Source: Thuidium tamariscinum
Taxonomy: Eukaryota > Streptophyta > Bryopsida > Hypnales > Thuidiaceae
Direction of reading: 5' to 3'
Assembly: GCA_947034885.2 (NCBI GenBank)
Contig: OX344751.2
Coordinates: forward strand, 14,570,001 to 14,634,000
Length of the DNA: 64,000 nucleotides
A program made the position numbers and the translations under genes. This document shows positions 1-12,000 of the stretch, piece after piece (the stretch's first letter is position 1; the number at the start of each line of letters is the position of its first letter). A model generated the notes under the pieces. The model was given only the letters and a program-made list of their open reading frames with translations, was not told the DNA's origin and did no database searches.

Positions 1-96
1 AGGTCAAATAACCTTCAGAAATTCAGGGTCTAAGAGATCAAATCGAAACTTTAAGACCCCGGAGATACACGACTCTTAGGATCAATGAATTCTTAC

Positions 97-3000
97 ATCC
101 ATTTCGCATAAGAACTTCCTGATTGGCATATGGATAATGGTGCGAGTGGTTATCACCACTCTTAAGCCACTTCCATTTTCCCGCAAGCTCTCATCCAGCA
201 TCTGCGGCAACCATTGACAAAGTTAATACACGGGTTTCCATTAACTGAAAGTAAGTTTCAAATATTCTCAAAAGATATCGTTGGTATGTGGAGAACATGG
301 AAATTGAATTGGCAGTCCAACCTCGAAGTGAAGCCAATGTAACTACTCAGACTTCTGGAAAAGAAACCTAGTGACTCGGCAAAAACTATAGTCAGAACGC
401 TAACCGCTGATACAAGGAACTCTCTCAAACCCTGTTGCTCTTGCCATTCCCCGAAGAAAAGTCCCGTCCATTTCTCCAAGTCGGGAACTTTTTCTCTGCA
501 CCTTGCAGACAAAGAAGCCCGCACCATTGCATCTACGTGTGCCGTGCGCAACAAGTCTTCTTTACACCTACAGTTGCATATGCATATGCATGAGAAATAC
601 TTCAGAGTCAAGCAGAAAAGAGAACAAAATCCTGCGTATCTTTGATTACTAGTTCAACTTTCCTAAAAGGGTTAATTACCGTAGTAGTAGAGAAAAAATT
701 TGGTCCAAAATTGCAGCAAGAAATTGAAGTAAATAGATCAGCACCATCGACAAGTCCTGTAACGTTGTGATCATGTCTTGAACAACTCTTTCTTTCATGA
801 GGTTTATTTCAAAAGCATGTCAAGAAGTGGTTCGAATCCTGATAAAGAGGATATGCCTGACTCGGTCACATAATACCTGTCAAGAAGCAATATGAATTCA
901 GACGATTCCGTACTGCTGATATCATCAGAGTGCTCAGGTTGATGATGCAACACAAGCGAGGGAAGCGTGTCTTCATGGAACCCAGCGAACAAGTCATTTA
1001 CTTTAAAGACATCATCGGAACGCTCCGAGTTGGTTGAAAGACCCGCCATTTGTTCACACCATGATTTCAGAATTTCCACAGCCTCCCTTCTACTTCCCGT
1101 CAGAATGTTCTCGTAAGTGAGCACTTGCTTCTCGAATCGGTTCAGAAACGGTGGGTCCAGTCGCGAAACTTGGCTGAAGTCCACTACCACAATGCAGCGA
1201 AAGCTGTCATGGACGTAGCACATAGGATTACTGTAAGCTCCAATGGCGATACGGCAGTTTCGCCTCTCGGCCACAGTTGTGTAGTGCTGATTGAGCATGT
1301 CATAGAGCGAGGACCAAAGCCGCTCTACTCCCCTGAGAAGTATGCATCTGCAAAGCCATCAGAAAGTTCAGTTCGAGGTTACGGGCAGTCTAAATGGCCT
1401 GCTAACTTAAAAGCAATATTCACGCATCACTACCGTTCTGAAGTGCACGACACGACTCTCCAAAGAGTCTTCTTCTTAACCTGACAGAAATTTTCGTTTC
1501 TTCATCTTTAAAGAAAGAAACAAAAAAAGAAGAGACGCACCTGCCAGCTTCCATGTGCAAAATTATGATGCTGAGCAACAAATATGAATAGTCATCACTA
1601 CAGTCATCTTTAAATTTGCTTCCGTGAATAATTATCACATTTTTCTGAAACTTCTCGAGAATCCCAATTGCAGAGTCCCCCTGATCCACAACAGAAATAA
1701 ATTGAGTATAATTAATTTCTGCAAAGGAGAACACGCTCACAGGAATCGTGAAAATTCAAAATTCAGGTCATATTTGATGAACAGAGATTATCTTGTGGGA
1801 GTTTAGAAACTTTCCACAACCAATATCTCAGAATTTTACTGAAGTGATAGATTAAGTGTGAAAACTTACGGTGGTGAGCAGCATCAGATGCCTCGCATGC
1901 TTGTCTTCCAGATTCTCTCGAACCAGGTCCATAACAGGGGGTGGCTGTAGCAGGAGCTCTTCATGCCCCAGATTGTGCTTCAGAATATTGGAGAAGGTCT
2001 GCACATCATCAGGTGAGCCTCCAAAGTTCCTCCAGACTGCGGTGACGAGTCCATCCAATTGCCAAGTGACCATGCTCTTATTCACCTGCAGCGACTTTAT
2101 TAGCGAATAGAAGTCACGGAGGCCATGGAAGTTCGGTTTCGTTTGACGGGAATGATACTGGTGGTAGGATTTGGCAAGGCCTCTCAACTCTTTCTTCAGA
2201 GTCTGGTGGAGCCCCTGGTCAGTATTTGAGGAGTCGAAGCTTTCGAGGATGGCGATGCTGGTGTCATACAAATCCTGCTCTGAAGGGTCAGGTTGTGAAA
2301 GATGAATGGCTCGGTTCATTTTGGCAGCATCAAGAGACCAGTTGCTAATACCGACAACCGCCACTTGTTGAGGCTCCTCCGGTTCCAGTAGAGAATGCAG
2401 AACCTGAAGGAAATGGAGACAGTAGTTTGCGATCATCTTTCAGCTACAAAGTGTAATTCATCTATCATCAGAGTCGCTAAAATGTCAAAAACTCGAGAAA
2501 TTGGCACTTTTCCAGACGTCCGTCCTAGTTTTCACTAAAAATTCTTTCAGTCCTAGTTTCTAGAGCTCGAATATCACAATTTCAGACCTTTGAAAAACGC
2601 TGTTTCAACAAATATGTACACTACTCTGAAGATACAAGTCTCCTCTTCCTAATACCTTCAAAGGATTGTGCCTTGATACTTCGGCAAGGCCAACTTCGTC
2701 GAGAACAACCACCACCAGGACATCTCGGCCTTCGTTGTCCCTTCTACACCGCTGGGCTTTCTCAAACACCTGCGCTCACATCAGATCACAGCTATTGAGG
2801 AGACAATCATTTGGGTGGAATATATCGCCGGTTTAGAGTAGTATCAAATTTAGTAATAAGTGTGCCCTGAATCATTTCACACATTCAGTATACTCCCTCC
2901 GTCCTGAATTAGTGTCATATTTGGGGTTCTTTGGTCCCGAATTAAGTGTCCACTACGCAAAGCCTCACGAGCACATTGAACAGTGAGTGCATTAGGCGAG

Positions 3001-6000
3001 TAGATGATTAGGTAATTCCTCAGCACGCTCTAAGCAATCTTTTACTATGTACGGCACCTTATGATTTTTGCCACCACCTTATAATTGGTGCCACCGTTGA
3101 TTTCATTATTTCGATTATGCAATGCTGCATTAATAAGACCAAAAAAATGAATTTGCATCCCCAAACCCTAAGTTCTAAAGTCTAAAACTTATTTCTTGAA
3201 CCCCAAACCTCAAAACGTAGAAAAGTTAGAGTGCTTTTCATGGACTTTCATGAAATGGGCCGATTGATTCGGGACATAGGGAGTATAAGAGACCTTCAAC
3301 CACTTCCTAGTACACAAATTTATGACACCAGCAAGCTTGAGCAATGGAAAAAGTGAATGAAACTACCTTCAGAATTCCCTCGGATGTGGAACTCTCCGAG
3401 CCTTGGTATGAAAATCTATACATTTGGGGCAACTTTTGGAAATAGCTGTCTCTAGACTCCGATCCTCGCAAATTTCTGGAACCAGCCAACAACTTACAAT
3501 TGTGAGATACCCTAAGAAATAGGATCCAAAATTATGAAAAGAAAACCCAACACTTTTTATAGTAATGAATCCCAAACGAATCAAGTATACAAAAAAAGAT
3601 TCTAGCTGGAAAGGGACAAACCCGTAGATCAATTGAAGCGCAAGTGTCTTTCCCGAACCAGGCTTCCCAATTACAAACACTGGAATGTGGTTCAGCATGC
3701 AGACTAATGTCACAAATACATTCTCCAGGATAGCCTTGTTCTTAGCTATGCCGACTGGTACATCCATGCGGTTGAGAAGGTCTAGTTGTTCCGCTCTCAA
3801 AAGCTCCGCAAAAGTATCCCCAGTGAAATCCCTAGTCATTGCCATTATAAAAGATGACTGTTATCATTTGATGTATCCCATTTCGTCAGTCCAACAACGT
3901 AAAAGCAGAAACTCAAGAAAAAGGAGAAAATGCAATAGTGAGGAGGTTTCATTGTACCTGTAAGGCGATGGTTCATGAGCTTTAAGCACGCCCGAAAAAA
4001 TGCTTCTGTAATTCTGTCGTTGTTGCTCAGTGGCTAGACGAGAATGATAGCAATGAGCAAAGGCCAGGAGAGTTGCACGGATTCGGTCTTTTCGAAAGTT
4101 TCCTTTGGGCAAGGATCTCTTGGGAACATCTGTCACAAAAAACTCATACAGTGAAATGCAACGGCTAGCGTCTCTTAAACTCACGCTGGCTTCCCCATGA
4201 CATTCTCTGACGAAGGCTTGTGACTGGACCAAAAGGTCTGAGAAAAGTTGCACATGGGTTTTCACTTTGTCTTTCACCATGGCTTCAATGTAAGCTTGCT
4301 CATCATGCCGTGAAAGTAGGCCGAAGTCCCAAACGTAATCCAACATGGCTTCTGGCAGTGGATGCACCCGGTAGGCGAGGTTGTAGTTTTTCACATCACC
4401 TGGATTCATAAGCTCTCGAGGAGAAAAACCTGTTTGCGAGTTTTCTTTATCGTGGGTCCGATAGGGATTGCAAGCCGCCAGCACCACCAGATTGCGGTCT
4501 AAAGCTTTCCCGTCCAGTAAATGATGACATATGACTCCGTTCAGAAATCCAAGGTGGTCACATGCATTGATCTCGTCAAGAAACGCCCACACCTGATAAA
4601 GCACCATGAAAAAACAGAAAAACATAATAGTTTATGCGCCGAGTTCAGATACAGATATTAGTGTCATCCTGAAATCATTCTGAGATTTACATACTCTATG
4701 TTATCCAAAGATCTGGGATATAAAGATTAAAGACATAATTCAAATCTTGATACTATTTAATTACTAGAAAACAGAGTCCCAAATTAATTTTTTATGAGTA
4801 GGCCAAGTGAAACTTTCTGTTTTCCAATTTAATTTATTTCTTGACCAACTCACCTAACGTTAGTAAGCGATTCTAGAGATATAAAATTTGAATTATATCT
4901 GAATCACATTTTCACAATAATATCAATTAAATTGGTAATTTGCAAATCATGAATCCTAGGCCCTTTAGGAATTAATGACGTCTTACCCAGAAACTGTGGG
5001 AAGCAACTGCTCATTCATCTGTTCATTTCAGACTTGGAAAAAACTATATATGACTGCCGAGAGTGAGAAGTGGCCACCGTTTTCATTTTGGAACCGACTT
5101 GCCTAAAGAGTCTATTTAAGGCCCACATCAATACCCACAGGATATTGAAAAGGACACGAAAACCTCGCACCCCTTCCTAGACGATTATAAAATGCGCAAA
5201 AGAATTGAAGTACGCCTTGTACGGGCCAGAAACTTACCGCTTTGGTCCCTACAATGGCTGCAATATTTGCTTTGAGGAGGAAGGAGCGAATGTCCTCAGC
5301 TGTGGTTCCTGCATGCAGCGTTATGCTGAAGAATTCAACACCGCAGTACTTAGCCAGAACCCTGAGAAGACTCGTCTTTCCACAACCAGTTTCTCCCATT
5401 ATGAGAACGGGCACTTGGGCTGCCACCCGAAGAGCTATCAATGCCATTTTCAAGAAATTGTCAGCTGTGAGGACATAATTGGGTTCAAACGACGGTGCAT
5501 TCCTCTGCAGGATTGGCCACAGATGTGACCAAAGCTCCTGAGAAGACATGTTTGCATAATCTGACATGAGCTTCCCCTCTGTTCTCAACCGTTGGCTGTA
5601 GACGAGCTGTGTTATGGAGTCTGGTAGGAGGTTCACATTTCTGTATAAAAACAGGATCGGTCCCTCATTTTGGAAGAATATCATTAAGTGGTTGCTATCA
5701 GACCAACGCAACATACCCTTGAATCTAGTTTCCATGGTTAAATCCGTGATATTCTTCCCCCTAGATTGTTGCTGCTCGTGAAGCCAAGGCTTCACGGATC
5801 GCAGCGAGAGGTCTCTGGATACTTCTAGAAGAGACATCACAAGATAAGACCGAATGTTGGCCATTGCCCTCATGAACTGCAGCATCTCAACCTTGAAGAA
5901 GATGCTGTCCGTTAGGCTCCGCAGCTGGCAAGCCAAAAACTTCACGAACATCTCCAAGACAGTGAAGGACATAACATTCGCTTCCCTCACATAATCAATG

Positions 6001-9000
6001 AAGTTTCTTCTGAGCAAAGCTCGGCAATGGACTACAGAAAGGGCTTGCACGTTTCGGGAATTTCCAGTGAAAATAAAATCTCGACTGTCCAGCTGCCTCA
6101 ATTCCAACGCTTGTAAATAAATACACACCACCTGCAAGTCGCTGTTTGGGTCATTGCTCACTTCGAGAGACTCCAGATTCCATGTTAGATGCTCTCTTTG
6201 GAACCAGTCACAAACAGGGAGGCTGTTAGCAAGCTCGTTGCCGAGAGTGTTTCCCAGTTCGATTTGTACGTTACTTGTGTTCAAGTGAAACACTCCTGCA
6301 ACGTCTGATTTGAGACATCCAAGCACTAGGAGCTCGAACAATAGCACGTTGAAAGTCTCGGGATTCACCACGCTCGAGATGTCCAGATGCAAAATGCAGT
6401 CTGATCTGAGATCCAATTCCTTAAGCTGTGATACGAGAGAGTTCCGGGATGTATTCCCACTCACACAAAGGGGTCGAACCAAGACCTGCACATCGGCACT
6501 GCAGACAATCAGTATTGTCCATTTCCGGAAACCGGAACCGAGTTCCATTTCCCTACAAATGTCGGACCCTCTCAAAAATCATTCTCCAACAAATGTTGAA
6601 TCTCTCAGAGTTAGACTGAGCCAATCTCTGATGCCATTGTAACACTGACATGATAATACTCAGTAAAATGAGGATGCCCTTCGGTCTACTACACAAGTCA
6701 AAGAGATTCATGCATACATTACGAAAGAGACACACTAAACCAGATCATGAAGGGGACTACGAAGAAGCACATACCGGTGCTTTACTATAAATGCTTCTCG
6801 TCTTTCCCAGACCAGGAAGCTTGGAGGTGATCACCCGCATGTTTGAGCACTCAGCAGGAAGCTGCTGGCGTACCTCAACAGGGTTCAAGGTGCCCACGTG
6901 CAAAACCCGCACATTCAAATGATGAGAGACTGCCAGCAGTGCCTGGCTCTTGGAACAGCACACAACAGCGAGCCTTTCACACTCTTCGCCAATTCGCTGA
7001 GGTTCTCGATGACGGCGTTCTTCCCATTCATGAACCATTTCTTGGAGCACCACCAGAAACTGAGCCTGGCACTCATGGCTCAATTTTTCAATGTAAGCAA
7101 TACAGAAAAGACCCACGTCTTGCTCAGTTCTCTGGAAGCAGCGAAGCAAGAGGAGATGAATCTCCTCCCAGGTCGTGAAGGAACTGCACAACAAGACATT
7201 CCTTGGAACTTCCCTCAAGCTGAGGCCTCTTTTGTGGAACAAGCTCACAACTGCTTCATGTTCCATATGGGACTCTTCCACAAGCGCCAGTACTAGAGCT
7301 TCGTTATGTTTCCCAGAGCTAGACATTCCCTTATTGGACCATGACTTCATTAGGCTAGATGATAACGACGGCGTGGAGCCAAAGATGAAAGGCTTTTGGA
7401 AGAGATCCTCAAGGGACATTGCAATCAGATTCAGGTTTTCACTCAAGGAAGTGGGTACAATATTATTTGCAGAGCTTAGTTGCCGGGCTTTCTGCTTGGC
7501 CCGCTGCAAGTCCTTTCGGGGATCCTGAATGCCAGCCCACTGCAAAAGCTCCGCACACATGGTGTCCTCTTTTGACCACGCAGACGTGGATTGGTCAGTG
7601 AGAACCTCAAGAAGGAGACGTAACTCCATGGAACGGAAATAGTTGAGACAGTAATTGGTGCTGCGGGCTTCCTTCACAGCTGCATACCATTCTCGCAGCT
7701 CTTGGTCGACGCTGCCAGCCAGCGCCTGCAACTCGAGCAGTCCCGACAGCGAGCGGTCGAATTTTGCGAACTGGAAATGGCCTGATGCACAAAGCTCTGT
7801 GATTGAAGTAACAAGCCGCTCCACAATGTCCACTTGGTCGATGAAGAGGCAAGTGTCCTTCTCCGTCTCAGCATCAGAGGAGTCTGCAATTCGAAGTGCT
7901 AGGGACTTAGAATCTAATGCAATCTCTAGCAGCAGAAACAGTAGAATGTACATAACATTAGGGTTATCCGTAAGTCAGATTCATGATCAAACCACCAGAG
8001 AAGGTAAGCCAACACCCATTCCATTGATTCATCCCTACTTCTTGACTGAAACGAGGCGAGCACGATGAGTTTAACGATAATTCTTTTCGTTACCACTTCG
8101 ACTAGGATCTCTTTTGACGTTTGATGCACATGGGGCTATCAGAGAGAAAAAGTAACATTCGTCAACCTCTTGTCCATGATCTCTTCCAAATACATCTGTT
8201 GAAGCGTCCACGAAGCTAAATTTTCAAACCTAGACATTAGTGAAGGCATATCCTCCACTTTATTGTCATAAGCATGGGACCTTCAATCCTGGTAAAGACT
8301 GTCACGTGGACTTGACCGGATTCATCGAAATGGGCAAAACAGTAGAGAAATATAGCTATTTGGACAAGCAAGCAAATTCCAAGAGGTCTTCAAAAACATT
8401 CACAACTCATTAAGTATTCACTTCAATAGCTAATTTAGAACTGACGAAAACTAGCGTCTATTACCTGCAAAGTCAAAGGAAAGTTGTTGAGTACTAGTTT
8501 CTATGATTACTCGTCCACCGACTGGCCATAGGTAAACAGAGAAAGTCACTTTTGAAGACAGGTTCGTTGTTAGTTTGATACCTGCATTATCTGTCAAGAA
8601 ACGCTTGGATTGTGCTTTGTGCGTACTCAAAACCAACCGCGCTCGACTTCGCAAGTCTTGTAACTCGGCAAGGTTATAGACACAAATTTCGTCTCTTGAG
8701 CCGACTTCGCTTGCGAAGATGTGTTGGACATAGTGAACTCCTTTATCTCCACAGGTGAGCTTCAGATCACATACAGTATCAGCGTGCGTGAAATGATACT
8801 TGCCGCCTCTTAAAATCCTCTTCATGTGATCTTTCATTTTCAGCCCCCGGTTGGCCACACTGGAAAGGAACCTTGTGATTTGAGCCACATTTTCATTACA
8901 CATGAATAGCTTCGCAGCTAATGTGCTTGCAGAAGCCGATTCGCTTGCAGAAGACGTTTTGAGCTCCGAAAGCATGACTTTCCGCAACTGCTCAAAATTA

Positions 9001-12000
9001 GGACATCTGGACTTCAATACAGGGCGAAACATTCCTAGATACAAACAAACAAACATACGTCAGCACCTATGAGGGTTTTGCAAAGCACCTGCACTGCACA
9101 ATTAACCTAAATGAGATTGATAAAAAAATGAAGAAGATTCCACCCTCCACAGCAGGACACATTCAAAAGCAACTCCAATGAACCCGAACTGACGGTCTAC
9201 GAAATCCACAGCGGCAGAAAACCTAAGCAAACCCTCCAAAACGAAACTCATTGTGTGTGTTACTTGTGATTACTTACGATGGAGGTCGATCAAATCTGAT
9301 AGAATGGACTCCTGCACAAAATCATTGTCCGAACCTTCCTCAACAGCATCGATCAAATTCCTGAAATCCTCATCCAGCTTGTCCCTCAGGAAATTGATCA
9401 GCGTCTCAGACTTTGCAAGCTGAATGAAGGCAAACTCTTCGTTTACCGAGATCTTCGCCAGGAGATTCTTTCCTTCCTTTTTGTGTAGATCAGTAAACTC
9501 CTTCAACGAGCAATTCTCGTCACATTCCTGCATGAGATTCACCATCTTTCCGAGATATCCCTCGCAGGACTCATCAAACTGGAATAACTGGGCCACTTTA
9601 GGCAAAGCAGCTACGAGTTCTCCTTTCGCTTTAATAGCCTTCCATGCTTGAATCAACTCGATCATGTCAACTGCTTTTCCCCAGGGGAACCAGCTTTTTG
9701 TGTCTTTCATCTTCAATTCTCGTCTTGCCAAGTCAAACTCTCTCTCGATCTGCCGCGCATCCACTGTCACCCATAAAGAGTGCAGCTTGTCCATGTTCAT
9801 CTTTTCCAGGTTCTTCTTTCCGCAGTATGGTTCCATCTCTGCTCTGTATCTGTTAACAGCAAGGGGTACCAAATCTCCAGCCACCATTGAAAAGGACGCG
9901 TCCGGTGTGGGACTGGACGAGGAGCCTGCGTCAATGTCCACGAGTAATGGGAGCAGTTTGCCTTCCACTCTCAGGCGTTCAAACAGATTCCGACACAAAT
10001 TCAACAAAATGCATTTGAAAATCTCAGATTCGTGTAAGAGGATGAGAGAGTCTAAGTGATCAAAAAGTGAAGGGTGAGCTTCTTCAGGCCAATGTGAGGC
10101 AGCAATCAAAAACAGGCGTGTTGACATCCATTTCTCTTTTCTGCTTGTTACAAGTGCTGACCATTTAAGTATTCCTTGAATAGGATACCCCTTTCCACCC
10201 AAATAGCCACACAAAGTGGCCAGTATGTCGCATGCTTGCAATCTCCTTTTGTACAGAACAAGCTCTTTGCATGCCCCTTCCAGTGCAACAGACGCTGTCT
10301 TGTATCCCAACGACTTCAAGATGGATCCCCACTTATCGGTGCGCGAGACACTATCAATGGTGCCCATAGTGACTTTACCCTGCACCACTAAAGTGCCAAA
10401 TGCATGACACGCCTCCTCGACTTTCAGATAGATCCAATGCTCTTTGATGGGCGGCGGGGCAACCTGTACTTGTAGTAAACAGCTTGCAAAATTAGAGGTT
10501 GATATGGTCTGGAAAGCTCGCTCGGTAAGGCTTTCCTCAAAGACTTTGTTTTCAGCCATCTTGTCTAAAAGTGCTACACAAAGCTCCACCTGAATCCTGT
10601 GAGCCACGTAGTAACGTGATCGATGAGAGTTTGAGAGCTTGTATCAAAGAATGTGGTCCATATATATATGTTCCTCCAAAGCTAACTAACTATGGTCATC
10701 ATTCTGAAAGCATGGACGAACATCTGAATTGAATGCAGAGAGCGAAAAAAGGTGAGAACCCAGTTGTTCTTGCAGGAAGCCGCGTCATCCCATATAAAGG
10801 AGAACTCTAAACTCTAATCTTGGATTTCAACTCATACACCAAACGTCAACCCAGTTTTTCCTTCTTTTAATGACCGTGACGGAACATTCACAAGGGAATA
10901 ATTTGCAAATGACAGCTGGGGACTTGGAACAATTCAAACTGATCCTGATCTATCGGAAAAGAAGACCAACGAACCCAAAAGGTGAGAAAAATTACTTCTC
11001 TTTAGCACTCAAGGCTCCATGGCCGTGCTGACCGCACAGCGCCCTGAGAATCTGCTCGCTGATCCTGTCAAGCTCTGCGACGTTGTTTGCACTCTGGAGC
11101 TGCCAGTGTATCATCGTTACAACTGCGCTTTTGTACTCCAATTGAAGGGACTCGTGAAGCTGGCTAATCTTCTCCGACTCGGCAAGGAAGTGCTGAAGGC
11201 CTCTGGATCGTTGTTGACTGGACGCAACTGCTGCCTGCGTCAAGCACTTCCCAAAGAAACTGGATGGATCCACGCCTAGATTGAAAACATCTTGCACACA
11301 TCTGAAATAGGATAACGGAGATTGTGACTGCTTTCCTCGACTGACAGACGACGACAGCCACGGGCGTAAAACATCCTTACTTAGGTGCTCCACGTGTTCT
11401 GCTTTCCGGGTCTCGTCGGAATAGCAGTTCCCCACTTTTTGAATAATAACCTTACTAAAGTTGAATAACTCTTCGACATCAGATGATGCGAACCTGAGGA
11501 GCAGTTGACACTCAGCAGGCAACAAAGGCAACAGAAATGTGAAAGGGTATTTAAACACAATTTTCTCGGTAATGTCAACCAAGGACACCAGATCCGGTTC
11601 GGATTTCCTTCCAAAATCCGAAGCCGGTTTCGACATGATCTGAAGGAGCATTTCGACGATATGTTCCCGGAAAGAAGAAGAAAGAAAGACCGGAAGAACA
11701 ACCGAATTCTCAAAAACTGCTTCACATTCGACATGTGCAACAATGAGCTCCAGATGCTGCTGCCAGAATTCTGCCTTTCGCCTAGAAGATTGATTTCTCA
11801 TATGATCATTCATGACTTTGGTGAACCACTGATGCAAAGTATCCTGAAGCTCCGCACGAATCTCATCATCTATGTTTTCAGTTGGATCCCAATCTGCTGC
11901 ACTCCTCATCCAGGCCTGCAACTCACGAGACTGTAATAAAAAGGTAGGAAAAGTTGGGGCAGCAAACAGAACTTTCCGAAAGGTACGTTTTCTCAACGCC

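Noticed and set aside
5205..5528. Plus-strand open frames inside the RNF213-like exons (here and at 6,310-6,642, 6,843-7,296, 7,655-8,068, 9,664-10,059, 11,505-11,936)
   Set aside because: They lie opposite exons with clear homology and splice phase, and their own sequence matches nothing; they are shadows of the minus-strand gene.
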